A stretch of DNA of 64,000 nt from Phaseolus vulgaris (Eukaryota > Streptophyta > Magnoliopsida > Fabales > Fabaceae), in NCBI RefSeq assembly GCF_000499845.2, contig NC_023754.2, positions 27,318,611-27,382,610 on the forward strand, given 5' to 3'. Position numbers and translations under genes: made by a program. Below the pieces are notes generated by a model, which had not been told where the DNA came from, searched no databases, and saw nothing but the letters and a program-made list of their open reading frames with translations. Positions 1 through 10,645 of the stretch are shown here, piece by piece. Numbering within the stretch: position 1 is the stretch's first letter; the number at the start of each line of letters is the position of its first letter.

Positions 1-1849
1 AATGTGATTGTTATTAGACTTAAAATTGTATTATATATTAGGATTATTTTGATGTTATTAAAATAAATTCACCTTTTTGTCTCTTTGTTAAAGATAATTG
101 TATCACTAAAAGAAAATAATTTTGAAATGAGATTATCGGAAGTGGTTTTACATATCTTTTTTAAGTTATGCCACCTGACAATTATTAATCATGTAAAAGA
201 AATTATGAGAACGCATAAAAGGGTAACACTATCAATATTTCTGCATCATTATAGAGACTAAGGAAATAGAGTTAGAGAAAAGAAAAGAAAAATCTCAAGA
301 AGCACGATTGAAAATTTATGAAATTGGTTATGCATCCGGTGAAATTTCATAATTCTATTATAGAATATTAGGGAATTTAATAATTGTGGAAAAATATACA
401 AAATGCTTTTTAGTATAACTCGACACTAGAAATATAAATTATTTAAAATTTATGCTTACACTTTATTTATTGTTTTCAACTTACCTATATGTGAAAAAGA
501 TCATTCATCAAGTTATAGGCTCAATAGACCCGTGCTTTTTTAATTATAATCATTTGACTTATTGTTGAAGATTTCTCCTAGGATTAGAGATAATAAATTT
601 TCATACTATTTAAAAAAAAATATAAATCTTATATTATAAATAGTTTTATAAGATTAAATTAGATTTATAGTTGAGTTATAAAAAACTAATTTGCAAACTT
701 TAAACATGATATTTGTTTTGTCATAAGTTTACCTATTTTTTAAAATTCGTGAACATTGATTGATATGTGGAGATGAGGCACTAGTTAATGATATGGTGTA
801 AACAGAGACCAAAAACATAATTTTTGTTGTGACTTAAAGATATTTCTCCTTAGAATATTATGTTGGAAGAAACTTTTTATCTAGAATACTTGTAGATATT
901 AATGATGTAAGTCAAGTAATTAGTTATTTCTATTCTGCTTCCATATCTGGACCGATGTTTTTTTTATATAGGTTGAAGCACCACTAATAATTCTATTTAT
1001 ATTGTTTTTTTTATTGTTGATAAAAAGAAATTCAAACTATATAAACTTATAAACTGGTTTTTTTTAAGTTCCATTGTTAATACTTATTTTCAACTTACTA
1101 ATTGATATGACATTTTTTTTTATGAATATCTCTATTTAAATTTAAATTTAATTAAACCTAGTTCTTGCTTTGGTTGGTTGCTTTTACTTTTAGTGACTAC
1201 AATTATGTCTTCATTTTGTTTGCCTGTCTTTTTTAGGCCTTGTCTCATTTTTGTTGCTGTTGAACCATTTTATTTTTTGTTGCTAATTCTCACTTTATAT
1301 TTAGCTTCTTCCCCTCTTAGATACTGAGAAACTCGTTTATAAGGAAAAAAAAAATGTCTTAGAATCTTGGAATCGTAGTTTTGTTTAGTAGATTTAAGAC
1401 TTTATAGTGAACCAGATATGATCGAGAATATGTGAATTAGTAAAATTAATATTTTGACATTTCAAACAACCAGTTACAGTCTGATTTTAAAGGCAATGTG
1501 ATAATTAAAAAAAATAAATTCTAAAAAATGTAAAAAAAAAAAGAAATAAGTAAAATAGTGGATCAATTGATTTATATGAATTTATTGAAAGGTATCAATA
1601 TATCATTATTATTCTAAATTATTTGAAAGGAGAAGACTTGGTTTGATATAAGTTGGGATCCTACAAGGTGGAATCCTTTCATTATTGGACTGATATGTGA
1701 ACCACACAATTGTTTTGAAGATCAATGGTTTATTATTTACTAATTATTATAAAAGTGAGAGTTTTTAGTGATTTTTTTTATTATTATCAGCAACAGTTTT
1801 TAGTGATGACTTATTTATTAATATTCAGTTAAAGTGTGAATAATGAGTG

Positions 1850-2285
1850 TAAAAAATACAAAACAAAAATATAATATTAACTAACTACATCGAAACTAAT
1901 TTAAAAATTAATAACTTTTTTAGTAGTATTTAAATAATATATAATTTAGTTACTATACCAATTAATTATTTTTATATTTAAAATTGGTTTCTATTTAATA
2001 ATTTTTTTTTATAATGTAACCTAAATAATAGTTAAACTAGAAAACAATTCACTAAAAAAAACTATTTAATAACAACTAATTTTAAAATAAAAATAATTAA
2101 TTATTAACTAAATTAGATATTATTTTATAAATTAAAAAATTATTAACATTTAAAATAATTTTTATTATTAATAAAATTTATAAAATATTTTTTTTTATTA
2201 TTCAACATTAACTATCAAATTACTAACTCTTTTAAACTAGAAATTAATTTTTAATTTAAATTAGGAACTAATTTATGTCCAATAT
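1850..2285. mobile_element. degenerate CACTA-type palindromic MITE copy
   Basis: The stretch is built from the same phrases as the complete element at 8048-8500: variants of 'aactaattt', 'attattaataaaatttataaa' and 'aaattagat', arranged as an inverted repeat around a centre. Termini and target duplication are no longer visible, so borders are approximate. Confidence 0.4.
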
Positions 2286-2389
2286 AAAACTCAATATTAC
2301 ATCAGACTCAAGTAGAATCGATTCCTTGTAGGATCGATTTTTCGAGTTTGACACTTGGTTATGACACTTCAGCCTAAAAATTCTTGTTT

Positions 2390-2630
2390 AGTTGTTGAAT
2401 GTATGTCCTATACGGAAGGTGTGATCTCTTTGGTGGGTTGATATAATTGTATTTGTTGGGTTTTTATATCTTAATCTGGTTTATTATTTTGGTTTGTAGT
2501 GTAGTGTATGTTGGATCCTTAGTTGGTAGGATGCTAGGAAACTTGTTTTGGATTTTTTTTTATAAGGATTGAGATACCTCTAAAATGTTTCATTTTATTT
2601 TATTTATTCTTTGTTGATAAAAAAAATAGA
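2390..2630 (+). mobile_element. LINE-like 3' tail
   Basis: The segment ends in a plant LINE-like 3' end: 'gattgagatacctctaaaat', then T-rich sequence, 'ttctttgttgataaaa' and an A run. No reverse transcriptase frame remains next to it, so it would be a short 5'-truncated insertion. This is recognised by general resemblance to legume LINE tails, and no target duplication was confirmed. Confidence 0.35.
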
Positions 2631-3593
2631 ATTGTTCCTGCCGAGTTTTTCATCAAACCTCAAATAATTCAACATAAAAAATTCACTTAATTAAAAAATA
2701 TCATTGCACATTTTTTTTTTTATCATTCTTCTCTAAGCTTGATATAAAACATGCGTCGTCAAAAGACTAATTTTGCACTAGTATATATTTCAACTGTCTC
2801 ACAAATTAATTATTCCTAAACAAATTCTGAAATATTTAACTAGCATATTGTATCATTTTCATTACAATAAATGGGGATACAAAATTAATTTAGAATCATT
2901 CAACTTGTCAATTCAGTAACCCCGCATGTCTTTTTAAAGAATGACTTCTTTGAAACCGCAAACAGTATTATATTTTCATTTGATAACTATTTATAATAAT
3001 ATAAGAATAATTTTGAATAAAATATATAATTAAAAATATTAATTTATTAAAGTATTAATGGGATGTTTTTACCATGTTAAAGTATCATTGTTTTTTTTAA
3101 CAAAGTCATGCACTTTTATCATAAAGACTAACATAAACATATGTATTTAGTATATTGATTAAATTAAAATTATTTAATAGATTAAAAATATTATTAATAT
3201 TTAAAATAGTTTCTATTATTAATAAAATTTATAAATTAGTTTATAGAATTATATGTAATTAGCTATCAAATTTTAAATTATTAATTAATTTAAATTCTAA
3301 AGTCAATATAATAGCTATATACTAATAAAATTATTTTATATATTAATATTTTTTTAATCTTTAAAATAATATATAATTTAATAAATGATTAATTACTTTT
3401 TAAAAAAAATAAAATTATATAATAGTTTTCTTTTAGATATGGTATTTAAAAAAATGACATATATATGGAGGTATAAATAATGTTGGTTCTTCAAGAACAA
3501 TATATGTGTGTGTGAGAGAGAATAATGTAGAAGGAACAGGTTGACGCCCTATATTACAGGGCATAACTTACAGTGACGGAGCGAAGAGGTTCG

Positions 3594-3596
<3 letters not shown>

Positions 3597-3645
<49 letters not shown>
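3597..3645. repeat. (AT)n microsatellite
   Basis: About 24 uninterrupted AT units are visible, the longest simple repeat in the window. Confidence 0.95.
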
Positions 3646-3648
<3 letters not shown>

Positions 3649-4864
3649 GCAAATGGACATAAAATGTGGTAGCTGATAATAAGCATTGATGTCCGAAAAG
3701 GATGTTAGATGCAGAAATGCACAGTGAATGAAACTAGCAGTGGCAGTGGGATCATTTAAAACTGAATTTTAATTTAATAGTCATTTTTAACGTATCCAAC
3801 AAACACACACTAGTTATGCCTTGTTAATAACATCAACATGAAGATGGGACGAGTTGCAGAGGCAGCCATGAAGCCACTGTATATAAAACTTTTTATGAGG
3901 CTTCTACAGTCACTTTTTTATATACTGTTGTCGTAGCTGCAAATTTGCTTTCATGACTATTTTTCATTTATAGAAATAATTTTAAAGCAAACTATTATTA
4001 AAGTTATTATAATTTAAATATATTTTTTTATTTTCTATACAATTTTGAAATGCAAACCGACACATTAACTATTACAGGGTTTATAATAATAATAATTGCT
4101 GATAAAAGAAACAGAATTTATAATTAAATAAAGCAAGAAAGGAATAGAGAGGAGTTAACATTCTCAATAAATGAATACCGTTTGTCTTGAAAAAGTTGAA
4201 AAAATTATTTTATTTAGTGTACTTCATACGGAGCCAGAAATATATTTAGATACATAAGTTAAAACTTAATATTTACGTATTATTTAACATTTTATGAACG
4301 AAATGTTTAATTTGTAGATACTAGTTTTCTTATATCGTTCCATACAATGAAATTATTAAATATAATTAAATTATTAAATAAAAACTAATTTTAAAAATAA
4401 AAAATAATTAGTACATATAAAAAAATTAATAATATAATTTATATTTTTAATAAATAATTTCTAAATCATATTTAATTAACTACTAAATTTTATTTTTTTT
4501 AAATAAAGATTAACGGTTTGTGTTATGGAGGCTAAGACAACCCCTCTGCTCTCTTAATTCTTAGACCCGTTGTCATATTTTTATGGGAATATAACATAGA
4601 TGGGTTTTGCTGCAAACTAAGATGGATTAAAATTAAGTATGTTTTTGGTTTTTTTGTATGAGATAATTGGTATTTTTATTTTTTTATCGGCGAGATAATG
4701 GCTATCCTATGCATTAGTAAAATTGAATTTTGTTGTAAGAGTGTAAATTTGGGACTATATAAGAGTAATTATCTAAAAGGTTAAAAATATTTTTTGTTTT
4801 TTTACTATGATATGTGATTCTTAGTTTTTTTTCAAAATTCGTTATTATTTTGATTGCAGATTGA

Positions 4865-5075
4865 TGTTTACCATATAAAGACGGTCAAGAACCGTTATTA
4901 TTTTGGGTGTCATTGTAAATCACCTGTTTATAACAACGGTTTTAGATCTATCGTTATAAAACCACATCAATGAGAGTTATAAAACTTTCGTAATTCTTCC
5001 AAATAAACAATGAAAAAATTAAAAAAAATATTTTTAAAGACGATTCCAGATTGGAACTGTCGTTACGAGTGTGAT
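4865..5075. repeat. hairpin-rich transposon remnant
   Basis: Three short imperfect palindromes sit within about 200 bases: 'acggtcaagaaccgt', 'aacggttttagatctatcgtt' and 'gacgattccagattggaac'. Such serial hairpins are common near the ends of plant DNA transposons. No terminal repeats or target duplication were found, so the class is left open. Confidence 0.35.
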
Positions 5076-7149
5076 TTTTTATAAATATTTTACTATTATA
5101 TATATACATTAACCTGCATAAAATACCAAATTTCCAGAACAATAATACAATATGAAAATTTACATACAATACATTAGTACATATAAAATTTTACAAAAAG
5201 TTCTATAAATATATGAAAATGTTTTATGTCATTTTAATAATTCATCTATCCTAAAGTGTTACATGGTTACCTTAAGTTGCATCCAAGTGAGTTTCTTTGC
5301 ATTTGCACTTTCCCTCCAACTCAGCATGTTATATCCAGGATAAACATTGAAATAATAAAATTTCATGTTAGAACACATAACATTATGTAATGTAATATAT
5401 GAGTAATAAATTTGTGAATGTAATATAATCATAATGGTTTGATAAATCTCTAATTTATACTAGGAAACGCAATACAAAATTTTAGAAATTGACGTTATTT
5501 AGATGCGTGTTGTGGGATTTGACCTGCAGAGGAGGGCTGAAGAGTTGGATTTTTTTTTAAGAACTAAATATATATGGTATAGTTAATGCATCACACTAAC
5601 CCTAAACAAATTTTTTGAGATTTTTTCTCATATAACACTATTTTCACTTTTATTTTTCTATTCAACACTTTTTTATTTTTATTTTTCTGTTTTAGTCTAA
5701 AAAAACTTTTAGATCCATTTGACAAATAAAAGAAGGAAGGACACATATTCAAGCATAAGTTTTGTCAGGACATTTGGGTTCAATAATGTATATAACAAAT
5801 AATATTATTTAAGATCACATGTTTACATATGAATAGATAGAAAGAAATAACTACTTTAAACATATTTTGTAGTTGTTATCCTCAAATAATGAATTGGGAA
5901 ATTAGGATATATTTTGTTGGTTGTTTTGTTAATTCAGCGTGCAACATCTTCTTTTCTCTCTCTCTCTTTCCTGCTGGACTTCTTGCATCATGGCGTGCAT
6001 AAATTAACTATTCTGTTTTGCCTGTTCATCGGGACATGCATTGGTTTAGGATGAGATGGAGAAAAAAACTACACGATCCATATTTAAAAAAGTTACGTAG
6101 CTGAAAATAGTTGTGTTGTGTTTAATTCCTAAAGGTGTGAAGGTGAAGTTTTATTTGGAAGAGAGAAGAGAGAAGAAAAAGAAGTATGAGAAGACTATAT
6201 ATAGAGAGATGTACGTCCAAGGATATGCAAGTGGCATTTATTTGAGTTGATTGGACTTGGGAAGGGAAATTGTGGAGTGTGTAGAAATTGTTGCATTGGT
6301 GGGTGGTGGCTCATCACTCATAGTGGCTTAGGACAAGTCAATTATCCATGGACATGGGAAAAACACCATCCACGTTCTTCACTTTTATTACATACACACA
6401 CTCACACATGCATATGCTCAATTTTCATTATCTTTAAATATTCATATCCTTCCCTTCCCCTACTTTGCTGTTTTAGGTCCACCTAAATTCTTGTTCTCGC
6501 TTTGGTACCCTTGAACCGTTTATTCCACAACCGCATGCCACTTTCTTAATCATTTTACCCATTTTCGTAACTCCAGATGCACGGATTCTATTAAACTCCA
6601 CACTTTTGGAAATTTAACTAATGTCATCACCCCATGTGCTCATCAATTATAATTCACTTTTCTACCCTCTCTTCATACTCAAATATATATATAATCTATA
6701 TGTTGTAAACGGGATCCAATTTTTAACCAAAAATAACACTAATCAAATTTCATTAGAGAATCAATTTTTTCACTACCTTTTATAAGTATTTCAAATTGAC
6801 ATTTTGGCAGCAGGAAAAAGGAGATAGATATATGGCACCTAAAAATAGCATCTGAAGACTTCTGTGATAATGACGTACGTTGACCAAAACCCTTCGTGTC
6901 CTTAAGACTTCTGTGATAAACTCAAAATTGTCCTTAATCTTTTTACAAAACCTTTGGAACTAAATTTTGACAATGCCCTTTCATGCTTTAAACATTTAGC
7001 AATTTTTATTTATTTTTATAATTAAAGTAGAACATTTCAGCGTGCTTATATATTATCAACTACATTCATACTTCAAGTAACACCAATGAGAACATATTAT
7101 TAAAAAAAATAAAAAATAAAATATAAGAAAATATGTGGATTAAACAAAA

Positions 7150-7760
7150 ATTCATATGTTAACAAAAACGGTAATTTATACTTATTAATAAAGAACTCTA
7201 ATAAAATACTAAATGGAAGTCTATTATACCAATAAAAATACTTTCTATTAATAAAGCCTAAGTTAGCAAGTTTATCCGCACTTACATTCCCTTAAAAAAA
7301 TATGTGAGAAACTCTAAATTTGATTTTTTCACAGTTTTATGACAAGTATTTCACCTATTATAAAACATCTAAGGAACATTAGTCTTAACAATAAATATAG
7401 CACCAAACTAAAACAAAATCACATTCAAGTTATAAACTAGTAAGACGCATCTTTTGAGTTTGTTCAATAACAAGTATAACTCCATAAAACTCAGCAACCA
7501 AAACAGTATGAACATCAAAGAAAACATAAAAACCACCAATAAATTCTTCCATACTTCCACGAAAAATACCACCACAAGTAGCAAGGTTAGGAGAACCCCT
7601 AACACCATCAATAACATGTATAACTCCATAAAATTCAGCAACCAAAACAGTCTGAACATCAAAGAAAACATAGAAACAACCAATAAATTCTTTCATACTT
7701 CCACGAAAAATACCACCACAAGTAGCAAGGTTAGGAGAACCCCTAGCATTATCAGTGTTT
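7150..7760 (-). pseudogene. LINE RNase H (RVT_3-type) domain remnant with internal duplication
   Basis: Reading the minus strand gives a plant LINE RNase H domain. The start has NTDNARGSPNLATCGGIFRG, then LVAEFYGVI, then after decayed sequence KFRVSHIF, GNVSADKLANLGF, and the LINE C-terminal phrase YFYWYNRLPFSILLEFF. The first half (core NLATCGGIFRGSM...EFYGVI) occurs twice in tandem with a period of exactly 144 bases (48 codons), so the frame is kept through the duplication. A stop (TAA) interrupts the C-terminal part after SHIFF, and the middle is degraded. In intact relatives this domain ends the ORF2 polyprotein and degrades RNA in RNA-DNA hybrids. Here it is clearly dead. No reverse transcriptase is seen upstream (higher coordinates), which fits a 5'-truncated insertion. 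Confidence 0.75.
7466..7753. repeat. 144-bp tandem duplication (two copies)
   Basis: The phrase 'tccataaaa' recurs at 7481 and 7625, and the sequence around it is nearly identical across both units (about 7466-7609 and 7610-7753). The unit lies inside the LINE RNase H remnant and is a multiple of three. Confidence 0.9.
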
Positions 7761-7859
7761 ATTTAAAAAAATTATTATTATTTTCATTGAGTATTTTTGC
7801 TAACTATGTTTAATTTGTGGTCACGTTCCTGTACTTTTTCTTTATTGTCCTTTTAGGTT

Positions 7860-8012
7860 TCTGTGACTCCTTCCCTTCTATCCTTCTATTCATTGAGTTC
7901 TTTCTTGTTATTTTGTATTGTTCTCTTTGAATTTATAGTTATACCTTGACGTGGTATTTCTTGTACCACGTTTATTCTGCAATAATATTTATATTTGTTG
8001 ATTAAAAAAATC
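7860..8012 (+). mobile_element. possible LINE 3' tail
   Basis: The phrase 'ttgtaccacgtttattctgc', followed by 'aataatatttatatttgttg' and an A run, resembles the 3' untranslated end of legume LINEs. It is on the opposite strand to the RNase H remnant next to it, so it would be a separate insertion. The call rests on resemblance only. Confidence 0.3.
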
Positions 8013-8047
8013 ACACAAACAAATTGTTCTATTTTGAGGTTGGCATG

Positions 8048-8500
8048 CACTACAAGAAAAATCAATAAATAATAACTAAATTTAGAGAGAGAAAAATTGA
8101 TCATTATATTAATTAAATTAGATATTAATTTAGAGATTAAAAAGTTATTTGTATTTAAAGTGATTTCTATTATTAATAAAAATTTATAAAATCGTTTTTA
8201 AATTAGTATTTAAATTAGCTACCTAGGTTTTAGTTACTAATATTTTAGATTCTACATTGGTCTCTAAAAGACTAATAAAGACTACTTTAGAATATAAAGT
8301 AGTAAGTAACTAAAACCTTGGTACCTAAAGGTTAGATATCAATTTACAAACTATTTTATAAACTTTTATTAATAATAGAAAATAATTTAGATACCAATAA
8401 TTTTTGTAGTTTATAAAATGGTCTCTAATTTATTCAAATAGTAACTAATTATTTTGGTCTCTAAAAGTAGTTTCCATCTAATCATCATTTTCTTGCCGTG
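8048..8500. mobile_element. complete CACTA-type palindromic MITE
   Basis: The left end reads CACTACAAGAAAAATCA. The right end is the inverse form ...TTTTCTTGCCGTG. Both are flanked by the same three bases, ATG (8045-8047 and 8501-8503), matching the 3-bp target duplication made by CACTA transposases. The interior is a long imperfect palindrome with no coding frame, so it is a non-autonomous foldback element. It is the best-preserved member of a family with several other copies in the window. Confidence 0.8.
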
Positions 8501-8770
8501 ATGCATAAGTGTTATTTTTTATTTTATTTTTTGATAAAATATTTAATTGTTTTCTTATAGTCTTTATTATAAATATAATGCTTTTAATTTTTTTAATTAA
8601 ACTCCAGTTTCCTTATATCATTTTTTATTACTATTTAACTGATAAATAATTACGTTCACAAGTTTGTTTGTTTTTATCTGCAAAGAAAAAATAAATTAAA
8701 TGGGGGTATTTCAAGGATACCATAACCTTATACAAAACACAATTTTAATATGTCAACACTCCAAGCACTA

Positions 8771-8950
8771 CACATTACAAGAAAATCATGAAATAGAAAC
8801 CAATTTTTAGAGACCAAAATCATTAGTTGCAATAATAACTAAATTAAAGACCATTTTAGAAACTAAAAGAAAAATCGGTTTCTAAATTAGTTTCTATTAT
8901 TGTTAAATAGTTTCTAAATTAGTATCTAATTAGTAACCAAGGTTCTAATA
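8771..8950. mobile_element. half copy of the CACTA-type MITE
   Basis: It begins with CACATTACAAGAAAATCATG and continues with 'gaaaccaatttttagagacc', the same arm as in 8048-8500 and 35030-35395. Only one arm of the palindrome is present. The right side breaks off near 'tgtcttgtg'. Confidence 0.5.
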
Positions 8951-9446
8951 TGTCTTGTGAATAGAGAGTAGTCTGTCTTGGCGGTTGAAATTTTACAGAT
9001 TTAATGTTGAAAATCATGTCTGGAATTTAAAGATTATAAAAAGTTATTATTTAATGAGATTTAAAGTTATTATTTCCTTAATATTTTTTATTTTAATCAT
9101 TTAAAAACCTTTCAAACATATAAAAAGTTAGTCAAATATTATCCTTAAGTATGCTTAACATTTATTCTAATATTTTTGGAAATTTTAATCCTAGTTTCAA
9201 ATAATTTCGAAGCATTATTTTTTAAATTCTTTAGTTAGTATTATATGGTGAGCAACATAATCATTCTAATTTAATAGTTGTTTAGAACATGTATTCTTAA
9301 AATCACTGATTAACGTGTATATGGCATTATACTTTCTTCCCTTGATATGAAACCAGAGACAGTGCACCCTCGAGTCTTTCGACCAACTGAGTCCCCCAAT
9401 AAATAATAAAATTTAACTCACTCAATTTTTTAGGTTAATAACACCC

Positions 9447-9450
<4 letters not shown>

Positions 9451-9479
<29 letters not shown>
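9451..9479. repeat. (TA)n microsatellite
   Basis: Uninterrupted TA dinucleotides, about 14 units. Confidence 0.9.
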
Positions 9480-9483
<4 letters not shown>

Positions 9484-9489
9484 TTGGTA

Positions 9490-9715
9490 TATATATATAA
9501 ATTATTTTGGTAGCTAATTACTAATTTGAAAAGTAGTTTATAAATTTTAATGGTAGTTAAAACATTGGTAACTAATTAAATACAAAACTAATTTATAAAT
9601 TTTATTAATAATATAAATTATTTTAAATATTAATAATTTTTTTAATTTATAAAATAATATATAATTTAATTAATAATAATTAATTTTTTTATCTCTAAAA
9701 TTAATTTTTATTCAA
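9490..9715. mobile_element. CACTA-type MITE arm, degenerate
   Basis: Contains the family phrases 'ttggtaactaattaaata', 'aaattttattaataatat' and 'tctctaaaattaattttta' in the order seen in the right arm of the complete copy. No terminus is preserved. Confidence 0.4.
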
Positions 9716-10012
9716 TAATATATTTTATTGGTTCATTATAATAATATAACTTCTTCACTTTACATTGACGAAGTAATTTCAGAATATTTTATTTGAATAG
9801 TCTTTTATGAAAATAAAAATATAATCTTGTTAAATAAGTTTACTAAAGGATACAAAGACATACAATCTGTTTGTTTATAGGCGAAGAAAACAAAATATTT
9901 ACTGTATAAAGGTAAAACACGAAAAAAAAACCTACAAATAACAAAAAAACACGAAAAATCAAAACATTTCGACGGTTAAAACTTTCTTCGCAAGAAAGGA
10001 TAGGGAAGAAAG

Positions 10013-10013
<1 letters not shown>

Positions 10014-10047
<34 letters not shown>
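10014..10047. repeat. (TA)n microsatellite
   Basis: Uninterrupted TA dinucleotides, about 17 units. Confidence 0.9.
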
Positions 10048-10052
<5 letters not shown>

Positions 10053-10289
10053 TTATTTATAACTTACTTGAATAACTTTTATTTTAAAATTAAATTATTA
10101 TTATTTTTATTTAAAATAGGGTTACAGTTTATTAAAACTATATAAAAATAACATAATTAATCATATTATATATAGTAAATTATAAATATAAAAAAAAAAT
10201 TAATAATAAAAAAAAATTATATAATAAAAAAAAATTATATAATAATTATATTAATTATAAAAAATAAAAGTAATAATGTTATTTAATAT

Positions 10290-10645
10290 GAAAATAATTT
10301 TTTAACAAATATTTATATCATTTTGTATTTTTTCTAAAGTTAGTTCGTATACATTATTGAAAATAATATTTCAATAAAAATAATATTTTAATTAAAATTA
10401 ATTATGATATATAAATTAATTAATTAAATTAATTTTTTAACAATTTTTAAATATAAAGATAAATTTGTAAATTTATATTTTATCAATTAAAAAATATAAT
10501 TTCAATCACACCTATTATATCACTCATAAACTTTATTTTTTTTCTACTCTATTTACCTTAATCCAAACAATCTCATTTTTTTCACAATTTTTCATTAAAT
10601 CATCTCAAATCCACTTCCTCAAATTTACTTTCTAATCCAAACAAA
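10290..10645. repeat. dispersed AT-rich repeat, copy A
   Basis: Shares a long series of phrases in the same order with 57280-57625, for example 'ttttaacaatttttaaata', 'atttcaatcaca' and 'taccttaatccaaa' followed by 'aatctcattttttt'. It ends with 'ttctaatccaaacaaata', whose reverse complement (TTTGTTTGGATTAGAA) resembles termini of common plant non-autonomous elements. Transposon class not determined. Confidence 0.5.

Larger units (their letters stand above)
1..7140. other. AT-rich intergenic region with decayed repeats
   Basis: I see no convincing gene here; the few short open frames lack codon structure and recognisable domains. The stretch contains degenerate palindromic CACTA-MITE-like copies (about 1850-2285, 3150-3430, 4360-4500), a LINE-like 3' tail (about 2390-2630), hairpin-rich repeat sequence (about 4865-5075) and a long (AT)n tract at 3597-3645. 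The segment 5900-6700 is less repetitive but has no recognisable function. Confidence 0.6.

Noticed and set aside
7454..7813. 119-codon plus-strand open frame with an internal repeat
   Set aside because: It is the shadow of the duplicated LINE RNase H remnant, which reads sensibly only on the minus strand.
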